From: Limnephilus marmoratus
Taxonomy: Eukaryota > Arthropoda > Insecta > Trichoptera > Limnephilidae
Assembly (NCBI GenBank): GCA_917880885.1
Contig: OU862916.1
Span: forward strand, 55,464,831-55,528,830
Direction of reading: 5' to 3'
Length of the DNA stretch: 64,000 bases
Shown: piece after piece, positions 23,816-35,929 of the stretch
Position numbering within the stretch: position 1 is the first letter of the stretch
Layout of the letters: every line of letters starts with the position of its first letter
Program-made: the position numbers and the translations under genes
Notes under the pieces: model-generated
What the model was told of the DNA's origin: nothing
What the model saw: only the letters and a program-made list of their open reading frames with translations
Database searches by the model: none

Positions 23816-24761
23816 TTTTGAAACAATTCAACCTTAGGCTCAGTTGTTTCGCAGAAACTCGTTCAGCCGCATTAAGTTTTTTTTTACATTTGAAAGGATC
23901 CCGTTAAGGGGTAATTTACCAAAACCGAAATAATATTTCGGGGTGGGGAAGTATGAAGTATGTTCGAACGGGGAACCGCTACGCGCTTACCGACGAAGTC
24001 AGAGCAGCGAAGAATCTAGACTAGATGGTACCCTTTCTTGAGTAAGATTTGAACATGAAACGTTTAATAAATATTGGGCATCTTTCAAATTATGTTTATT
24101 AAGTTGAATGTGTATGTTTTAGGTAAATTTAGATAGAAACATTACCTATTGCAGAAGGAGCTCATGATTTTATTACTCTTATCAGATTTTGATCAAACTT
24201 GTTTGATAAATTATTCGATACAATCAACTACACTGCTAGACGGTAGGCATTAGGTTATGACTCGTAACCGACATGTTCTTCATTGACAGATGTCAAAACA
24301 ATAAGGTATTCAATTACACATTATTTTCATAATATGTGATCGTAATTATATCTGAATATTTTGGCAAGATAAATAAAATATCGGTAATTTTCAATTTTTA
24401 TTATTATTGTTTACAAAGATTTACATATAACAAATAATTATGTTACGTAAAAGATCAGAAAATTTTTAAAATGCAATCTATCTACTAAAAGTTTAGTAAA
24501 AGCAATAAATACTTGGGCAATACCTCTACTAACGTACTGATTTGGCAGAAAAAAGTAATAAAGAAAATTATTTTTTTCGTATATATTGTGATAAATATAA
24601 TATTAAATAGTGAGTGAATTCCAAAAATTCAAAAAAACTACACACTCTTCTACTTCTTACACACTAAATGTCAATAGTCGAAAAAAATGGTGAATATATG
24701 TCTGCACCCTTCCAAAGGAAAAATACAATAATTATAATAAATCTCTGAAATGAAACGATTT
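23816..24761. other. Gene-free AT-rich DNA
   Basis: No supported feature is seen. It borders the 3' end of the Mutator-like gene remnant. Confidence 0.45.
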
Positions 24762-26012
24762 TTACGAATTATCTGAAAATGACATTAAAGGGACTTGGTC
24801 CATCATAAATGAAATTATCGATAAAAAATCTGGATTTAATGAATTGTGTTTTTTTTGTTTTGTTCTTATATTTTTGGTTACTAAGTTTCCTGTGCTTATT
24901 TGCTTCAAAACATTTCGCGGGCTGCTATCAAAAACAGTTATATGAAAAACATAGTGTGGCCGTTTTGTGTTAAACGCAACAACATATGCTGCGCACCTCC
25001 CTGTATAAGACTGTTTTGTTGAAAAATTAATTCTTTTCCCACCTACCATTTTGGCGACAACGCTGTTATATGATTCTGCAATATTGCTATCAACATTATA
25101 TATTAAGCTACAGGAATTTGAAGCCAAACGCAAACAGAGTTGGGAGACTTTAGAAAATAAGTTGCACAATTTTAATTCTTGAATGTAGTTTTTCTCATCC
25201 ACATGCGTACAGTAACAGTCGTCACAGATAGCGTGGTCGCCAAACACATGTTTAATGCTATTTAGAATATCTTTATTTAAATTCCCGATTTTTGTATCCA
25301 TCAAACAATTGTCTGAAATCCTGTATTTAATAGCAGATGTGATTGATATACGCAAGCGGAGTAATCTTTCACCAATAATTTTGCGTAAGCGTATAGGGTA
25401 CTGGGTATCTAATGAAAGTACATTAATTTTATTTATATAATTACGTAGAACTTGATTCCGACATTCAATTTTCTCTACGGTTTTATTGGAATGGGGTCGA
25501 GCTTCTAATATTATAAGTGCTACAATCGCCATCTGCTATTAAATTGGAATATATTAATCCGTATGTAGCTATTGAACTTTTAAATCCTTCAACAATTATT
25601 TCAGATTCCATGCCGCTTGAAGAGCCTTCGTAATTCTTATAGCATTTATGTTCGGGTGGGGTTACGCTTTTATTTGAGGCCCGAGTGCAAGTTATACAAA
25701 ACTTATTCTTGACACCCATATACAAAACTTTCTTTGTCCTATATTCAATAATTACAGCTGCGCCAGACAAAGCAGCATATTTTGTTTTATAAGATCTTTT
25801 GGACCAGCACCCATCTGCCACAACTGTAATTATTGGAACCCCATCTCTGTCAACATCACCGGCAATTTTGGCTGACGTAGCCTCCTCTTGCACGGCTTCT
25901 GCCATGGTCTTAACCTTAGTACGGTCCCACCATTCACACGCCTTTTCATGTGATTTGCTGTACTGTCTGCTACTCCTACAAGGGATCCCTGCTACGGCCG
26001 TTAGTTCTTTTT
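24762..26012 (-). pseudogene. Mutator-like transposase, frameshifted
   Basis: Two overlapping minus ORFs make one broken gene. The upstream one (25483-25905, open further up to about 26012) reads ELTAVAGIPCRSSRQYS, then ACEWWDR, VADGCWSKRSY, ALSGAAVII, CITCTRASNK, HKCYKNYEGSSSGMESEII and LIADGDCSTYN. The second (24762-25532) continues with KTVEKIECRNQVLRNYI, NVDSNIAESYNSVVAKMVG, GKRINFSTKQSYTGRC and a basic tail. The order DG.W.KRSY, C..C.RA, G.SS.MES.I, DGDSS.Y, KIEC.N and NIAE.YN..VAK..GGKR matches the insect Mutator-like transposase domain, from memory of the family. A one-base indel near 25500-25512 next to a C run separates the frames. The true N-terminus and terminal repeats are not visible. 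Confidence 0.7.
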
Positions 26013-27540
26013 AGGTTAGAATAGCCAGATCCAATACTTATAATTCCAGAAACGATTGAATCAGTAATCTACCATCTTTCACATATTCGCAGGTAAAAAT
26101 ACTAAATTGGTTCATGCACATATTACAAATAAACGTCATCATCCTAATTGCTTCTCTTCAACTATCTCCAAGTTAGATAATTTACAATTGTAAAGAGAGT
26201 CGTGCTGCAATATTTTACTTAATTGATTTAAAAATATATATATGTCCACTATTCTTCTTCCTTCCAGAATAACGGGTTTCTTCTTTTTCTGTGTAAAAAA
26301 AAACTTTATTTACGCCAATTGAAAACAATATATATGGGAAATATGTATTTGAAAATCGTTTACGACTTCAATACGTTCATAAAAAAATATATGTTTAAAT
26401 CAGAATTTTTCTCAGGCGACATCGGTCCTTCCGACATCGGTCCTTCTCAATTATTATCTGTTGTTTACTAACAAATACTAATAATGTCTTTATTTTTACC
26501 TAATTTATGTAAAAGCCCAGTAGGACGTAAATAAATAAAACTAGGAATACGATTAAGAGTAAAGGGGCACTCTAAAACATTCTATGCCGCTGGTTGTAGA
26601 CAGGAGGCCGCGGATTGGAAGTTCTAGTAAAAAAGACAACTTGGTACTGAAATAATACACCATAACATAACGACTAACCTTTAGTGTGACCCCTTTTCTC
26701 ATGTGCCAACACATTTACGTATTTATTTTTTGTAAAATTTGACGTGCTTTCGCTCTGAAATCATCTCGCATACTGACTGGACAATGGACATAACTCGTGT
26801 CTTGGTTTATATAATGACGTGAGACAAAATAACAATATCGCGACATTGAAAAACGGTTTTTATTTATTTAAGCATTGTTATAATGTTTTTTAAAATAATT
26901 TTATTATCCAGTCGTTTAGACAACATTGATGTGGTGATAATGTATATTTTTATAATACTCCTGTATTTAGAATTAAAGAATATAATTGAACTTTAAGCTA
27001 TTTTTAGAGGTTTTGTAAATATTTTTTTACGCAATTGTTTTAAACATTTTAACACGTTTTGTTATTGCACCATTTAGAAGAATAGTTTATTTGTTCAAAA
27101 CATAATATTATTTTCTAATAAACAATATAGAAACTTTCTAAAAACTGCATCAAAAACCCCTAAATATGCTGCGCTTGCGGTAATATACCCTTAAACGCAG
27201 ATTCTTGGTGAGTTTAAGCTTTGTGTCAAATTGTAATAAGCTGAAAAGCTAACATCGTGGTGGTTGTCCTCTTCTGCTAATCATAATTTGTTTAAAAGCT
27301 GAAACGGATTAAGAATCGATATTTAACGGGAATTTTTCAACTGTCAAAACGACAAACTGGCGCTGAATGACCATTTGATGACTTGGTCACACCTGAATTA
27401 GAGTACATTTTGTAAGTACCATAATTTACAACATGTTCAAGTTCGTATGGCGTGATCTTATCACAAATTCATACGCACACTAAAACCCTTTTGTCAGAAT
27501 AGATCTTTTTTTGTACGAGAAAGATGTAGAGTTAGAGTTT
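26013..27540. other. Gene-free AT-rich DNA
   Basis: No gene is supported. A short direct duplication CGACATCGGTCCTTC occurs at about 26417-26448. Confidence 0.45.
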
Positions 27541-27950
27541 TGACGGCCGGCGTGATCTAGGGGTAAGGCTCTTGACTCACAATCCGAAGGTCGCGGGATC
27601 GAATTCTGACAAATAAATTTAATTTGTGTTATTTGGCAAATAAATTTAATTTGTGTTTTTTCGCAGTTAATTCATTTAAAATAATATACCTACAGTTTAT
27701 TTGCGCACGTTCCAGAGTGGAAGATACTCTCAGTATCGCTCTGCTGTAAGACCACCATTCTGAATTGAAAGTTGCTTGAAATGGCTTTAGCCGTGTCTGG
27801 TGACCAGATCTGAATAGCCGCTTACTTCCTCACCTTCCTCTTCCCCATTTTCTCCCCCTCCCTATTACCTTCAGCCCCATGCCATACTCTCACTGGCTCC
27901 AGACGAGAGCAGCTGGGACTCTTGTATGGTATTCATATAAAAATAAGTTA
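27541..27950 (+). mobile_element. tRNA-derived SINE (family D)
   Basis: The head has GTGATCTAGGGGTAAGGC (A-box region) and GCGGGATCGAATTC (B-box region). The body includes TTCCAGAGTGGAAGATACTC, TAAGACCACCATTCTGAATT, CTTGAAATGGCTTTAGCC and GGTGACCAGATCTGAAT, and ends near CTCACTGGCTCCAGACGAG. AAATAAATTTAATTTGTGTT is duplicated within it (about 27612 and 27639). It is about 410 bases, the only + strand copy of this family in the window. Confidence 0.8.
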
Positions 27951-29819
27951 GAATAGGCCCAAATAGGTACAATGTTCACAGCTTTACCTTTCTTAATTTT
28001 TAAGAGGGCATTACCAGAAAAAACCAGAAATATGTCATTTTCAAATCAGATTTTAGACGTATTGACTCTTTTCCACAAAAAATTATAAATGGATTTCGAA
28101 AGATTGTTCTTTTATCTAGCATTCGCATGTAATTAATTTTGAGATAATTTTTAAATTTTTAGTATAATAAGGTTATTCCATAGGTCGTTGGCAGATTTGT
28201 TAAATTTTCAAAAAAGATTTTGTATTATACCACACCCATTTCAAATAATATAATCATGCAGTAAAATAAATCAATATATTATCTAACAAACGCATGTTTT
28301 AGGAATTTTAATTTTAGTTTCAATAAAATCATTAAAAAAATGTACGTACATGTGTTTCTTGACGAAAATTGATCCATTTGTGTATTTATTTGCGCACTTA
28401 CAAACTAATATATTTCAGATTTTTTTTACATTCTTATTTAACTTAGACATTATTGAAAAATTATAAATACTTATTATCAAAAAATAATTACAAAAAGTAC
28501 ATTATTTTAATAGTTTTATCATCACGCCTTTCAGCATTTTTGGATGAAGGTATAAATTAAAGCTAATTTGGATTGAAATAAATTCGATATTGAGTTATAA
28601 TTTTAAAAAGCTGGTACGGAGAATAATTAATCTTTCTCATTGTAACCGTCCTGCACGATCGTAAGAACAACTTTCGTGTAACTTAAATGTAACGTAATGT
28701 GTCATAAGACTCATAAGTGACATTTTTCAGTGGGTAGTACATAGGATGAACAACCTAATGAATAATGCACGTTATTGGCATCTTCCGGCTATCGACCTCA
28801 ATGTGACTCTGAATGACGTCAGCAATATTTTCAACCCAAGATAATTTACACAATATTGCAATAATTATTAGCGTGCATACTCAACAAATATTTAACTGGT
28901 TCCCAGGAATATTAGCGTTTTATGTTCATTGATTTATTATATAAAATATTTAAAGATAATATTAAAAAGTATCTGCCAAAGATAGTGGTAAGTACCGTCA
29001 AAATATTACCATGAAATCATGACATGTGTGCAATTTAATAGGTATTGTGTTCTATTCACATTGGTGGGGACTTTAACTATTGCGTATCTCTTCTAAATTC
29101 ATGTTTGAATCGGAAATTTCAGATAGAATTAAAAAAAAAAATTGAAAGTCGATACTCAATGTTTTATGCTCACTTAATTTGCTAATTATAAGATTTGACT
29201 ACGTTTACTAGTATTACAGAAAAAATATAATTAATAAAATGTGGGTAGATCAGCATTAATATAAAATTAACTATAAAATCTAAAAGAAACAAAAAGTGAA
29301 AATGAGACGAAAGTTTGCTATTAACCCCTCGGCCCTCGTTCATATTTTGCCAGAGGGTCAATATATTTTCACCTCACTATAAAATCTAAGTAAATGGAAT
29401 ATTTCTGAACGTATCCTAAAATTAAAAATTGTTCGAAAGGTGTTAAAATACGCTTTCAAATATAATTCGAAATATGCATATAATTTTTAAATATGAAAAC
29501 TTTGCGTGCAAACATAAATAAGTTTTAAAAATCGCTCGCCTTACGTTTTTTTCGAAATAAAATTATCAATAACGAAAAACAGTACATACATATTTTATTA
29601 GACTAATTTATTATAAACCTTATACCGTCACCTTACTTTTTGTCGTTAAATAATTAATAAAACATCCCAAAGTTTCATAAATGTTTTTCAAATTGCGATC
29701 CGAAACATTGGTTTTATAAAGGTCTACATTTTATTTCTTTTGTGGTTAACTTTAATATTTGATATTTGTTCCCGTTTTTACCTGAAGAGCGTGCTTTTGA
29801 AGATATAAGGGCCGGAAGT
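27951..29819. other. Gene-free AT-rich DNA
   Basis: A long AT-rich stretch with no supported ORF or RNA gene. The 5' end of the Helitron that terminates at 30042 may lie here, but I cannot place it. Confidence 0.45.
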
Positions 29820-30042
29820 TTCGCCCTCTAGAAATTTCTAGAACGGTCCAGAATATTCGAGGGTATTCGAGAGCATTCTACAACACTCCAGAACATCCCG
29901 GAACATTCGTGAATATTATAGAATGTTCGGGAATAGTCTGATATGTTTGGGAACATCTCCGATCATCGTGGTGCATTCCAGAACACGATGTTGTGGAATG
30001 TTCTGGATAATGTCCCTGAGCGAACACAGGTACCCCAGCTAG
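29820..30042 (+). mobile_element. Helitron-like 3' end with heat-shock-element array
   Basis: The segment ends GTACCCCAGCTAG followed by T, like lepidopteran Helitron 3' termini. Before it, 29831-30010 is a degenerate 10-base tandem repeat GAAnnTTCnn. GAA starts at 29831, 29841, 29851, 29891, 29901, 29911, 29921, 29931, 29951 and 29981. TTC starts at 29836, 29856, 29866, 29876, 29906, 29926 and 29976. That is the phasing of a heat shock element. The 5' boundary of the element is not identified. Confidence 0.6.
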
Positions 30043-32542
30043 TTTGTTTTATTTTACTATCGTAAATCACGATAATGGGTAGGTATCTACTTGCAAGTAT
30101 GTTAACTTCAATTCGCTTTCACTTTGGTAGACAACTTATACTGATTTGCTACTTGCTATTTGACCATTGATCTTTATCGAAAGGTTGTGTAGTACAATTT
30201 ATTGTATTTCGACTCACTGAAAACTATTCAGATGTAATTGATACACCTGTGATACCGGTACGAGGGAATATGATACATATAATATGTCTAGTTCTAGTCC
30301 AGTGGCATGACATATCGAATTATCTAGCTATAGTTAATGTATTAAAATAATCGATTTTTATCACAGAAGTCCAAACACAAACATCATAATTTGCTGAAAA
30401 CTATTGCTAAACATATCGATCGTTCAGTTGATTAGTCAGACATCTCCGAAAAATCTATATTTTAGTTGAGTATGCAGTTATATGCAAAAGTATACCTTCT
30501 ACCTGACACAATCCTCAGATTACTCCTAAACACCACCAAATCAATTATAATTCACAAAAACTTGTAGTGAATTAAACAGAATGTTTTCGGGTCACTAATA
30601 GGATATTTCAAAATGTCGTACTATTGTATAGGACCGTTATGTCTCCCGGTGCTATTTATATCATATTTAATATGTAAAACACAGACCAGGTGTAAATAAT
30701 ATTTGACTTATGGTGAGCATTTAAATATTGCTTTCCAAATTATCTCAAAACTTAGTATTTGGAGATGTCCGACTAATTAACTAGACGTTTAATGTACTTA
30801 CATTCTTCACATATTAAAAAACAAACAAACATGGAATGACGCTTGAAAATGACATTCTTTTTTATTTATCTACTCGAATTTTCAATCATAATTTTGTAAA
30901 ATGTAATGCAAGATAATATTATTTTTTATTATGAATTTTTATTTTAGTATTTTGTACATTTAAGTTTACAAAATTGCTAATTAATTATAATATTCCATAT
31001 TGTCCATTCGAATTAATTTTTGATCACACAAATCCTTTACTAAATATGAGTACATACTCAAATTAGAAGCATGTCTCGACTTATCTTAAAATATTAATTT
31101 TTAAATATTTTCAATTTGTATTTCCAACATTTTTTCATAGAATACAACAAGCCCAGGTTTCCATTGTACAATAATTTGGTCTCAGTGGAATGCGTTAAAC
31201 GCTCCACTGCCTAGAACATATGAATGCATGCATGTTACCTAACAAACTTAATTAGATCTAGAAATTCTGAACGCGCCGGGAACGAACAGGGAAATTTGCA
31301 TCTACTTAAGTCAGTTCTGCAATATTTGGATGAACAAAAAGGCGGAACGAATAAATTAGAGCTTTTTAATATCCATTAAAACTTTGCCACAGATCTCATT
31401 AGTTCAATGGAAAGAAAAAAACTGGAAAAGTAATTATTTTAAGCTGCACAACAAAGGCTTCATAATCTACCCACAGAAAACTAACAATTTTTTCATAATT
31501 ACAATTTAAGTTGAATATTGTTTGAGTAACAAAATAATTATGGTAATTTAGCAAATAATAAGGAAAAACTGTTCACCGAACTTTGAAAACTTCCCCATCT
31601 TCCAGAATGTATTCACCGCGAAATTAAATACTTGCAAGTTTAACTTTCAAATGTTTAATAACAAAGTGAGAAGTTGCAACTTGGTGTAGCGGTAGGTATG
31701 TAATACCGAAAGGTCAAGGATTCTGAAGTAGGAAATCAAGTGGACGTTCTCTAAAGTATTGAACATTACGCTTACCTGACATGCAAATAAAATTATAATG
31801 TACATTATCTAAAAATACAAACGTGTTGATTGTTGTAGAATCTCCAATATGGTACTTAGTATTTATGCAATAAATTGAATACCTAATTACGTTATGATAA
31901 TAATTACTTTTTTCGACATTACATTTTATATAATGTGCAAAACATATGTACAACCTTAATTTATTATAAAAGAGGTTGCATGTGAATTCAAGATGCCAAT
32001 ACGCTTACCATTGTGTTTTTAATTTATAAATGGACAAATGGCTTATTTTAAGAATTATTTTTTTTGCTTCTTCAAACACAACAACTTATTTTGTGGCACC
32101 ATTTTAATTCAAAACGAATTAGTTTATTGTTTTTATTTATTCTTTGTAAATAATATTTATTGTTTAAAAAATCGACATAAACCGGGTTTACATAAAACTA
32201 TGTAAACCCTTTATACGATTTAAGTAAACCCTGATGAAGCATTGTTTATGAGACATCTCGTTTTTAAACAATTAACGTGGTTAAAACTAAGTTTTCTATT
32301 AATTTTATGAGTGATTGGAATCAAATACCGAGTGAGTTGCGACGTATCTTCTTTTTACAATAATTATTATTTTTTCATTCTATTGTCCAATTGTTCAGTG
32401 GGTTCCGTAATTGGTGTGAGGTTAGAAAATGTTTTTTTTAGCTGTTTCTTCCCAAGCAATTCGACATTTTTTGCCGAAGGATGATAACATGCAGTTTTTT
32501 TTCTTTTACTGTGACTTATATGACTTTTTACTTTTGTTTCAG
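30043..32542. other. Region upstream of the scaffold gene exon
   Basis: No coding ORF is supported. A small tRNA-like fragment, TTGGTGTAGCGGTAGGTATG, lies near 31681-31700 without a clear B box. An imperfect hairpin GGGTTTACA...TGTAAACCC is at about 32184-32209. The stretch ends with a polypyrimidine tract and the acceptor CTTTTGTTTCAG at 32531-32542. If earlier exons exist they are non-coding, too short to see, or upstream of the window. Confidence 0.4.
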
Positions 32543-34589
32543 ATGAATTACTCCCCAACAGAAGATAAATCGAAGAAGTCATGGGGACAGCGGTTGAAGC
32601 TCAGCCAAAACGGTGGTCACCTCAGCGGGGGCAGCCAGGGATCCAACATGTACGGAACCCTCAGTGGTCCCGGCGGTTCGTCCCTTTCGAAGTCTATGAA
32701 GTATGCGGATGCCTGGCTGTACGGAACTGTGAGGGCGCAGAACAGCCCCTCGAGGCCGGGCGTGTACGTCCAGTACGCGAAGCCCCCTTCTCCCTTATTG
32801 ATAAGTGCTTCCCCTAACCCTGTTCAAAACTACGCCGTTGTTGTGTGTTCTTGCCCCGAATATTTAAATGGTACTAAAAAAGGAAGCATGAAAAAAGTGA
32901 GCATTTGTAAAAAATGCAAAGGATCGCGTCTTCCCCTCGGAGTTCCTATGAATGGCACTGTCAGGGGTCAGATGGTCGGCGGGACGGTGCGCGGCAACCA
33001 GGCTCCTAGGACCTCCGGGGGCACGCTGAGAGCAGGAACTGTCAAGTTGACACCCACCTCCAAATCGAGGCCGACCATTTTGAGCCTGACTTCGCAAAAC
33101 CAATCCTCTGACCCGTATGACCTTATGCGGCGGACAAGACTTACTTCACCTCTCGAATCTGCGCATGTGGGAAGTCAGTTTACGGCGTCCAGAAGTCGCG
33201 CTAAAAGTATTTCTCCCGTTAGAAATAGAGGTAGGCGGAGGAGCCCTAGTACGGAAACGGCGAAAGGAAGAAGCAAAAGTGTAAATAGAAGTAAAGAAAT
33301 TTGGTATGACGATATTCAAAATAATGAAGATATTAATAACAGACGTTCGATTTTAGAGTGTGACGTAAATCCCTACGATTTGATGCAGAAAATGAAGATG
33401 GAAAAGTTAAGGTCTGTTAAACACGAAGACGAAGACGACGTTTTTGCAGATTTTGAGAATGATGAAACATTTACTTTGAAGAAATTACAGAAAAATCTTA
33501 AAGAAAGTAAGAAGGGCACTAAACATAATGGTCCCTATTCAAGTGTTCAGGCGATTGGTGGACAGAGAATAAGAGTGTTTGGGCAGTCGTCTACCCCGAG
33601 TACAGGAGACGAATTTATTTATGATGATGTTCAAGTGAATGGACAAATGAACTTTGCGGGAGAAGAGAAGGCTCACCCTCCTCGGACCACTAATCACGAA
33701 ATTAAACAAAGTGACCACAACGACGCAGAATTGGGCAACAATCGTGGAATAAATGGAGGTCAAAATATGAGTGTGTCGGTACCGACAAAAACGGGGAGTG
33801 CATCACCTCGGCGACCACCTCGGAGGAGTAAAACAGAAACGTCCGAAGAGGAAAGCGAGAGCGACCGAAAGGAGAGCAGACAAAAAACTGTTACCAAACA
33901 ATCGGCCGTGAATAATTTATCCAGTGTTTTTGTCGCAAACCGGTCTCCCGGTGCGGACTCCGCGATCAGGTCCATACTGAAGAAGCCGCGGGCAGACAGA
34001 CCGGTCCCCGCGGCGGAGTCCCCGCGCCCCGCCAGCCCCGACAGGAGGCTTTCTGGGTCGCACTTTTACTTGCCGACGCCCCCGGCCAATAAGTCCCCGA
34101 CTACAATACGCAGCGCCGTTCTTCAGCGCAAGAAAGTCCAGTTCCTCGTCGAAAACGAAATCGTTTCGTCATCAGAACCAGATTTGGTCATAGAGACGGC
34201 AACCCCTAAACCTGATCATGTCGTTTCTGAAAGGAAAGACGGCTTCAACGAAGTGGCTGTATACATCAACAGCGATAGAAAACCAAATCTCCCGAGTAAA
34301 GAGGAGAGATCAGACAGATTATCAGAAAGCGGAAATGACAACCTAAAAAAACCGCTCATAACCACGAACGCTTGCCTTAATGTAAATAACACCTTGGTTA
34401 GTGACTCGAGGGAAGTGAGATTTAAATCTGAACAAAGTGAGGGAGGAAGAGACGAGAAATCTGCTAAAGAATCACAGTGTTCAGGAAGTGACATACAAGT
34501 GAGAATGTACTATCAAGAGCCCAATGACGGCCTGACTTCTGTGCATCGCGGAGATAATCAGGAAAAAGATGTGAAACCCGATGAAACTG
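32543..34589 (+). CDS. Unidentified large scaffold-like protein, coding exon 1
   Basis: This open frame of 682 codons plus one base is bounded by an acceptor (AG at 32541-32542) and a GTGAGT donor at 34590. It begins with ATG directly after the acceptor, so that Met is either the start or the first codon of an internal exon. An in-frame ATG at 32429 would add 38 Phe-rich residues read through the polypyrimidine tract and is rejected. Visible parts: basic KKSWGQRLKL (11-20); GTVR/GTLR repeats (61-155); a possible zinc knuckle CSC plus CKKC (C102, C104, C122, C125); PYDLM at about 190 and 279; an RS-like SRSRAKSISPVRN patch (about 216-252); an acidic EDEDDVFADFEND stretch; and SILKKPR followed by KKVQF (530-534), a PP1 RVxF-type motif. 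It is mostly Ser/Pro-rich and probably disordered. GC content is well above its surroundings. The family is not recognised, and a cytoskeletal or signalling adaptor is my inference. Confidence 0.85.
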
Positions 34590-34618
34590 GTGAGTTAATG
34601 ACTGTTATTATGATTTGG

Positions 34619-34660
34619 TAATAATAAAAACTTTAAATAATAAAATAAAAAAGGAAAAAA
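34619..34660 (+). terminator. Possible intronic stop and polyadenylation site
   Basis: If the donor at 34590 is not used, translation runs ten codons into the intron and stops at TAA 34619-34621. AATAAAA follows at once and a second AATAAAATAAAA near 34638. This could yield a short isoform of about 692 residues. AT-rich introns often contain AATAAA, so this is only a possibility. Confidence 0.25.
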
Positions 34661-35224
34661 TATCACTTTTCAAATAAATTGGCGGGAAAAATGTTTAGGT
34701 ACCTACAGATTATTATTTACTGCTATAAATGAATGTTTATTTGCCGGTTGAAGTTGGGTTTATAATTAAAATCTAGTTTCAAACACACTATGCAAAGAAT
34801 TTAGGATTTTTATAAAATGGTTCAATACCTTACTTTTCGAGGATTTAACCGAAAAAATTCTAAAGCTGCAAGCTTAATTTAAACTTTTGTTAATTATGCT
34901 AATAAGCTGTTACGCTATTTTTTAAATTGCAAATGTGCAAATAGCTCATGAAAGTTATATCTTGCTCTTGTTTACGGATACGTTGTTTTAAATAATACAA
35001 AATATTCTAATTTCTCACCTTAATCAGATTATTTACAACGAACTAACGCTTAGAATATAACCTTTTAATAAATATAAATTAGTTTTTAAAATAATCCAGG
35101 TAATATCGGTCGGACAACGTTAATACATTTATGTTTTATGGGTACCGAATAAATTTTCTTCTACATCTATTTTCTATACATATTATTATATTGTAATTGT
35201 TTTTTGAATATATAATATAATTGA

Positions 35225-35455
35225 AGTGAAAACTTGTGATTTGAAACTCGATGAAACGAAAAATAGCGACACTAAAAAAGACAAACACATACATCTATAG
35301 GATTTAACCTACGAGAGAAAGAGGTAGAATAATCGGTCTCACAAAGAGGAGACCGATTATTCGTGTTTCGTAGCCTCCCCGCCTTGTCTAATTTAGTTTC
35401 TGAAGGTATCACTTCCACCGCGTGTGAATTGCACTCTGTTTTTTGTTAAATTAAC
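35225..35455 (+). repeat. Dispersed repeat family A, copy 2
   Basis: It matches copies 1 and 3 through GTGATTTGAAACTCGATG, ACACATACATCTATAGG and GTTTCGTAGCCTCCCCGCC. Unlike them it carries a perfect 14-base inverted repeat around the GGTCTC core: GAATAATCGGTCTC at 35327-35340 and GAGACCGATTATTC at 35349-35362. Confidence 0.75.
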
Positions 35456-35929
35456 CTGCTGACAAACTACTTTGGCAGTTAAGCGGGGTTTATAATGAAA
35501 ACATAATATATTCAAAGTTAAATTATTTCAATAGTTTAATGTTAAGAATTCATCTGAAAGTAACTTGTTAGAGAGAGGAACTTTAATAAAGATTAAAAAA
35601 TTTGATTCTGTGAATGTTGATGGTTTGGAGATGTAGAGCGAATGAACGAGGAATGGAGTGTAAGGAGATTATGTGACGCAAATGTAAATGGTTGAAGAAG
35701 TCGAGGACGCCCAAGAAAAACATTGCACGACCAAGTGAATCAGATACTCGAGTCGGGCCTCGTCAAGAGTCAGAATAATCGAAGATCATATTGTATGAGA
35801 CTTTGTATGAATGTAAACGAGGTAAGGAATGTGTGCCAAGACTGAGTTTTTTGGCGGTCCGTCCTCTCTGCATACTCCTGCGGGGAAACGGCGTGATGGT
35901 TAGTTAGTTTACTTTTTATATTTTGATAA

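Noticed and set aside
32229..32260. CCCTGATGAAGC text resembling a hammerhead core
   Set aside because: It lacks a GAAA strand and a palindromic stem III at usable distance.
32429..32542. In-frame ATG 38 codons upstream of the scaffold exon
   Set aside because: The added residues read through a polypyrimidine tract and AG acceptor and are Phe-rich; the region looks like intron or upstream DNA.
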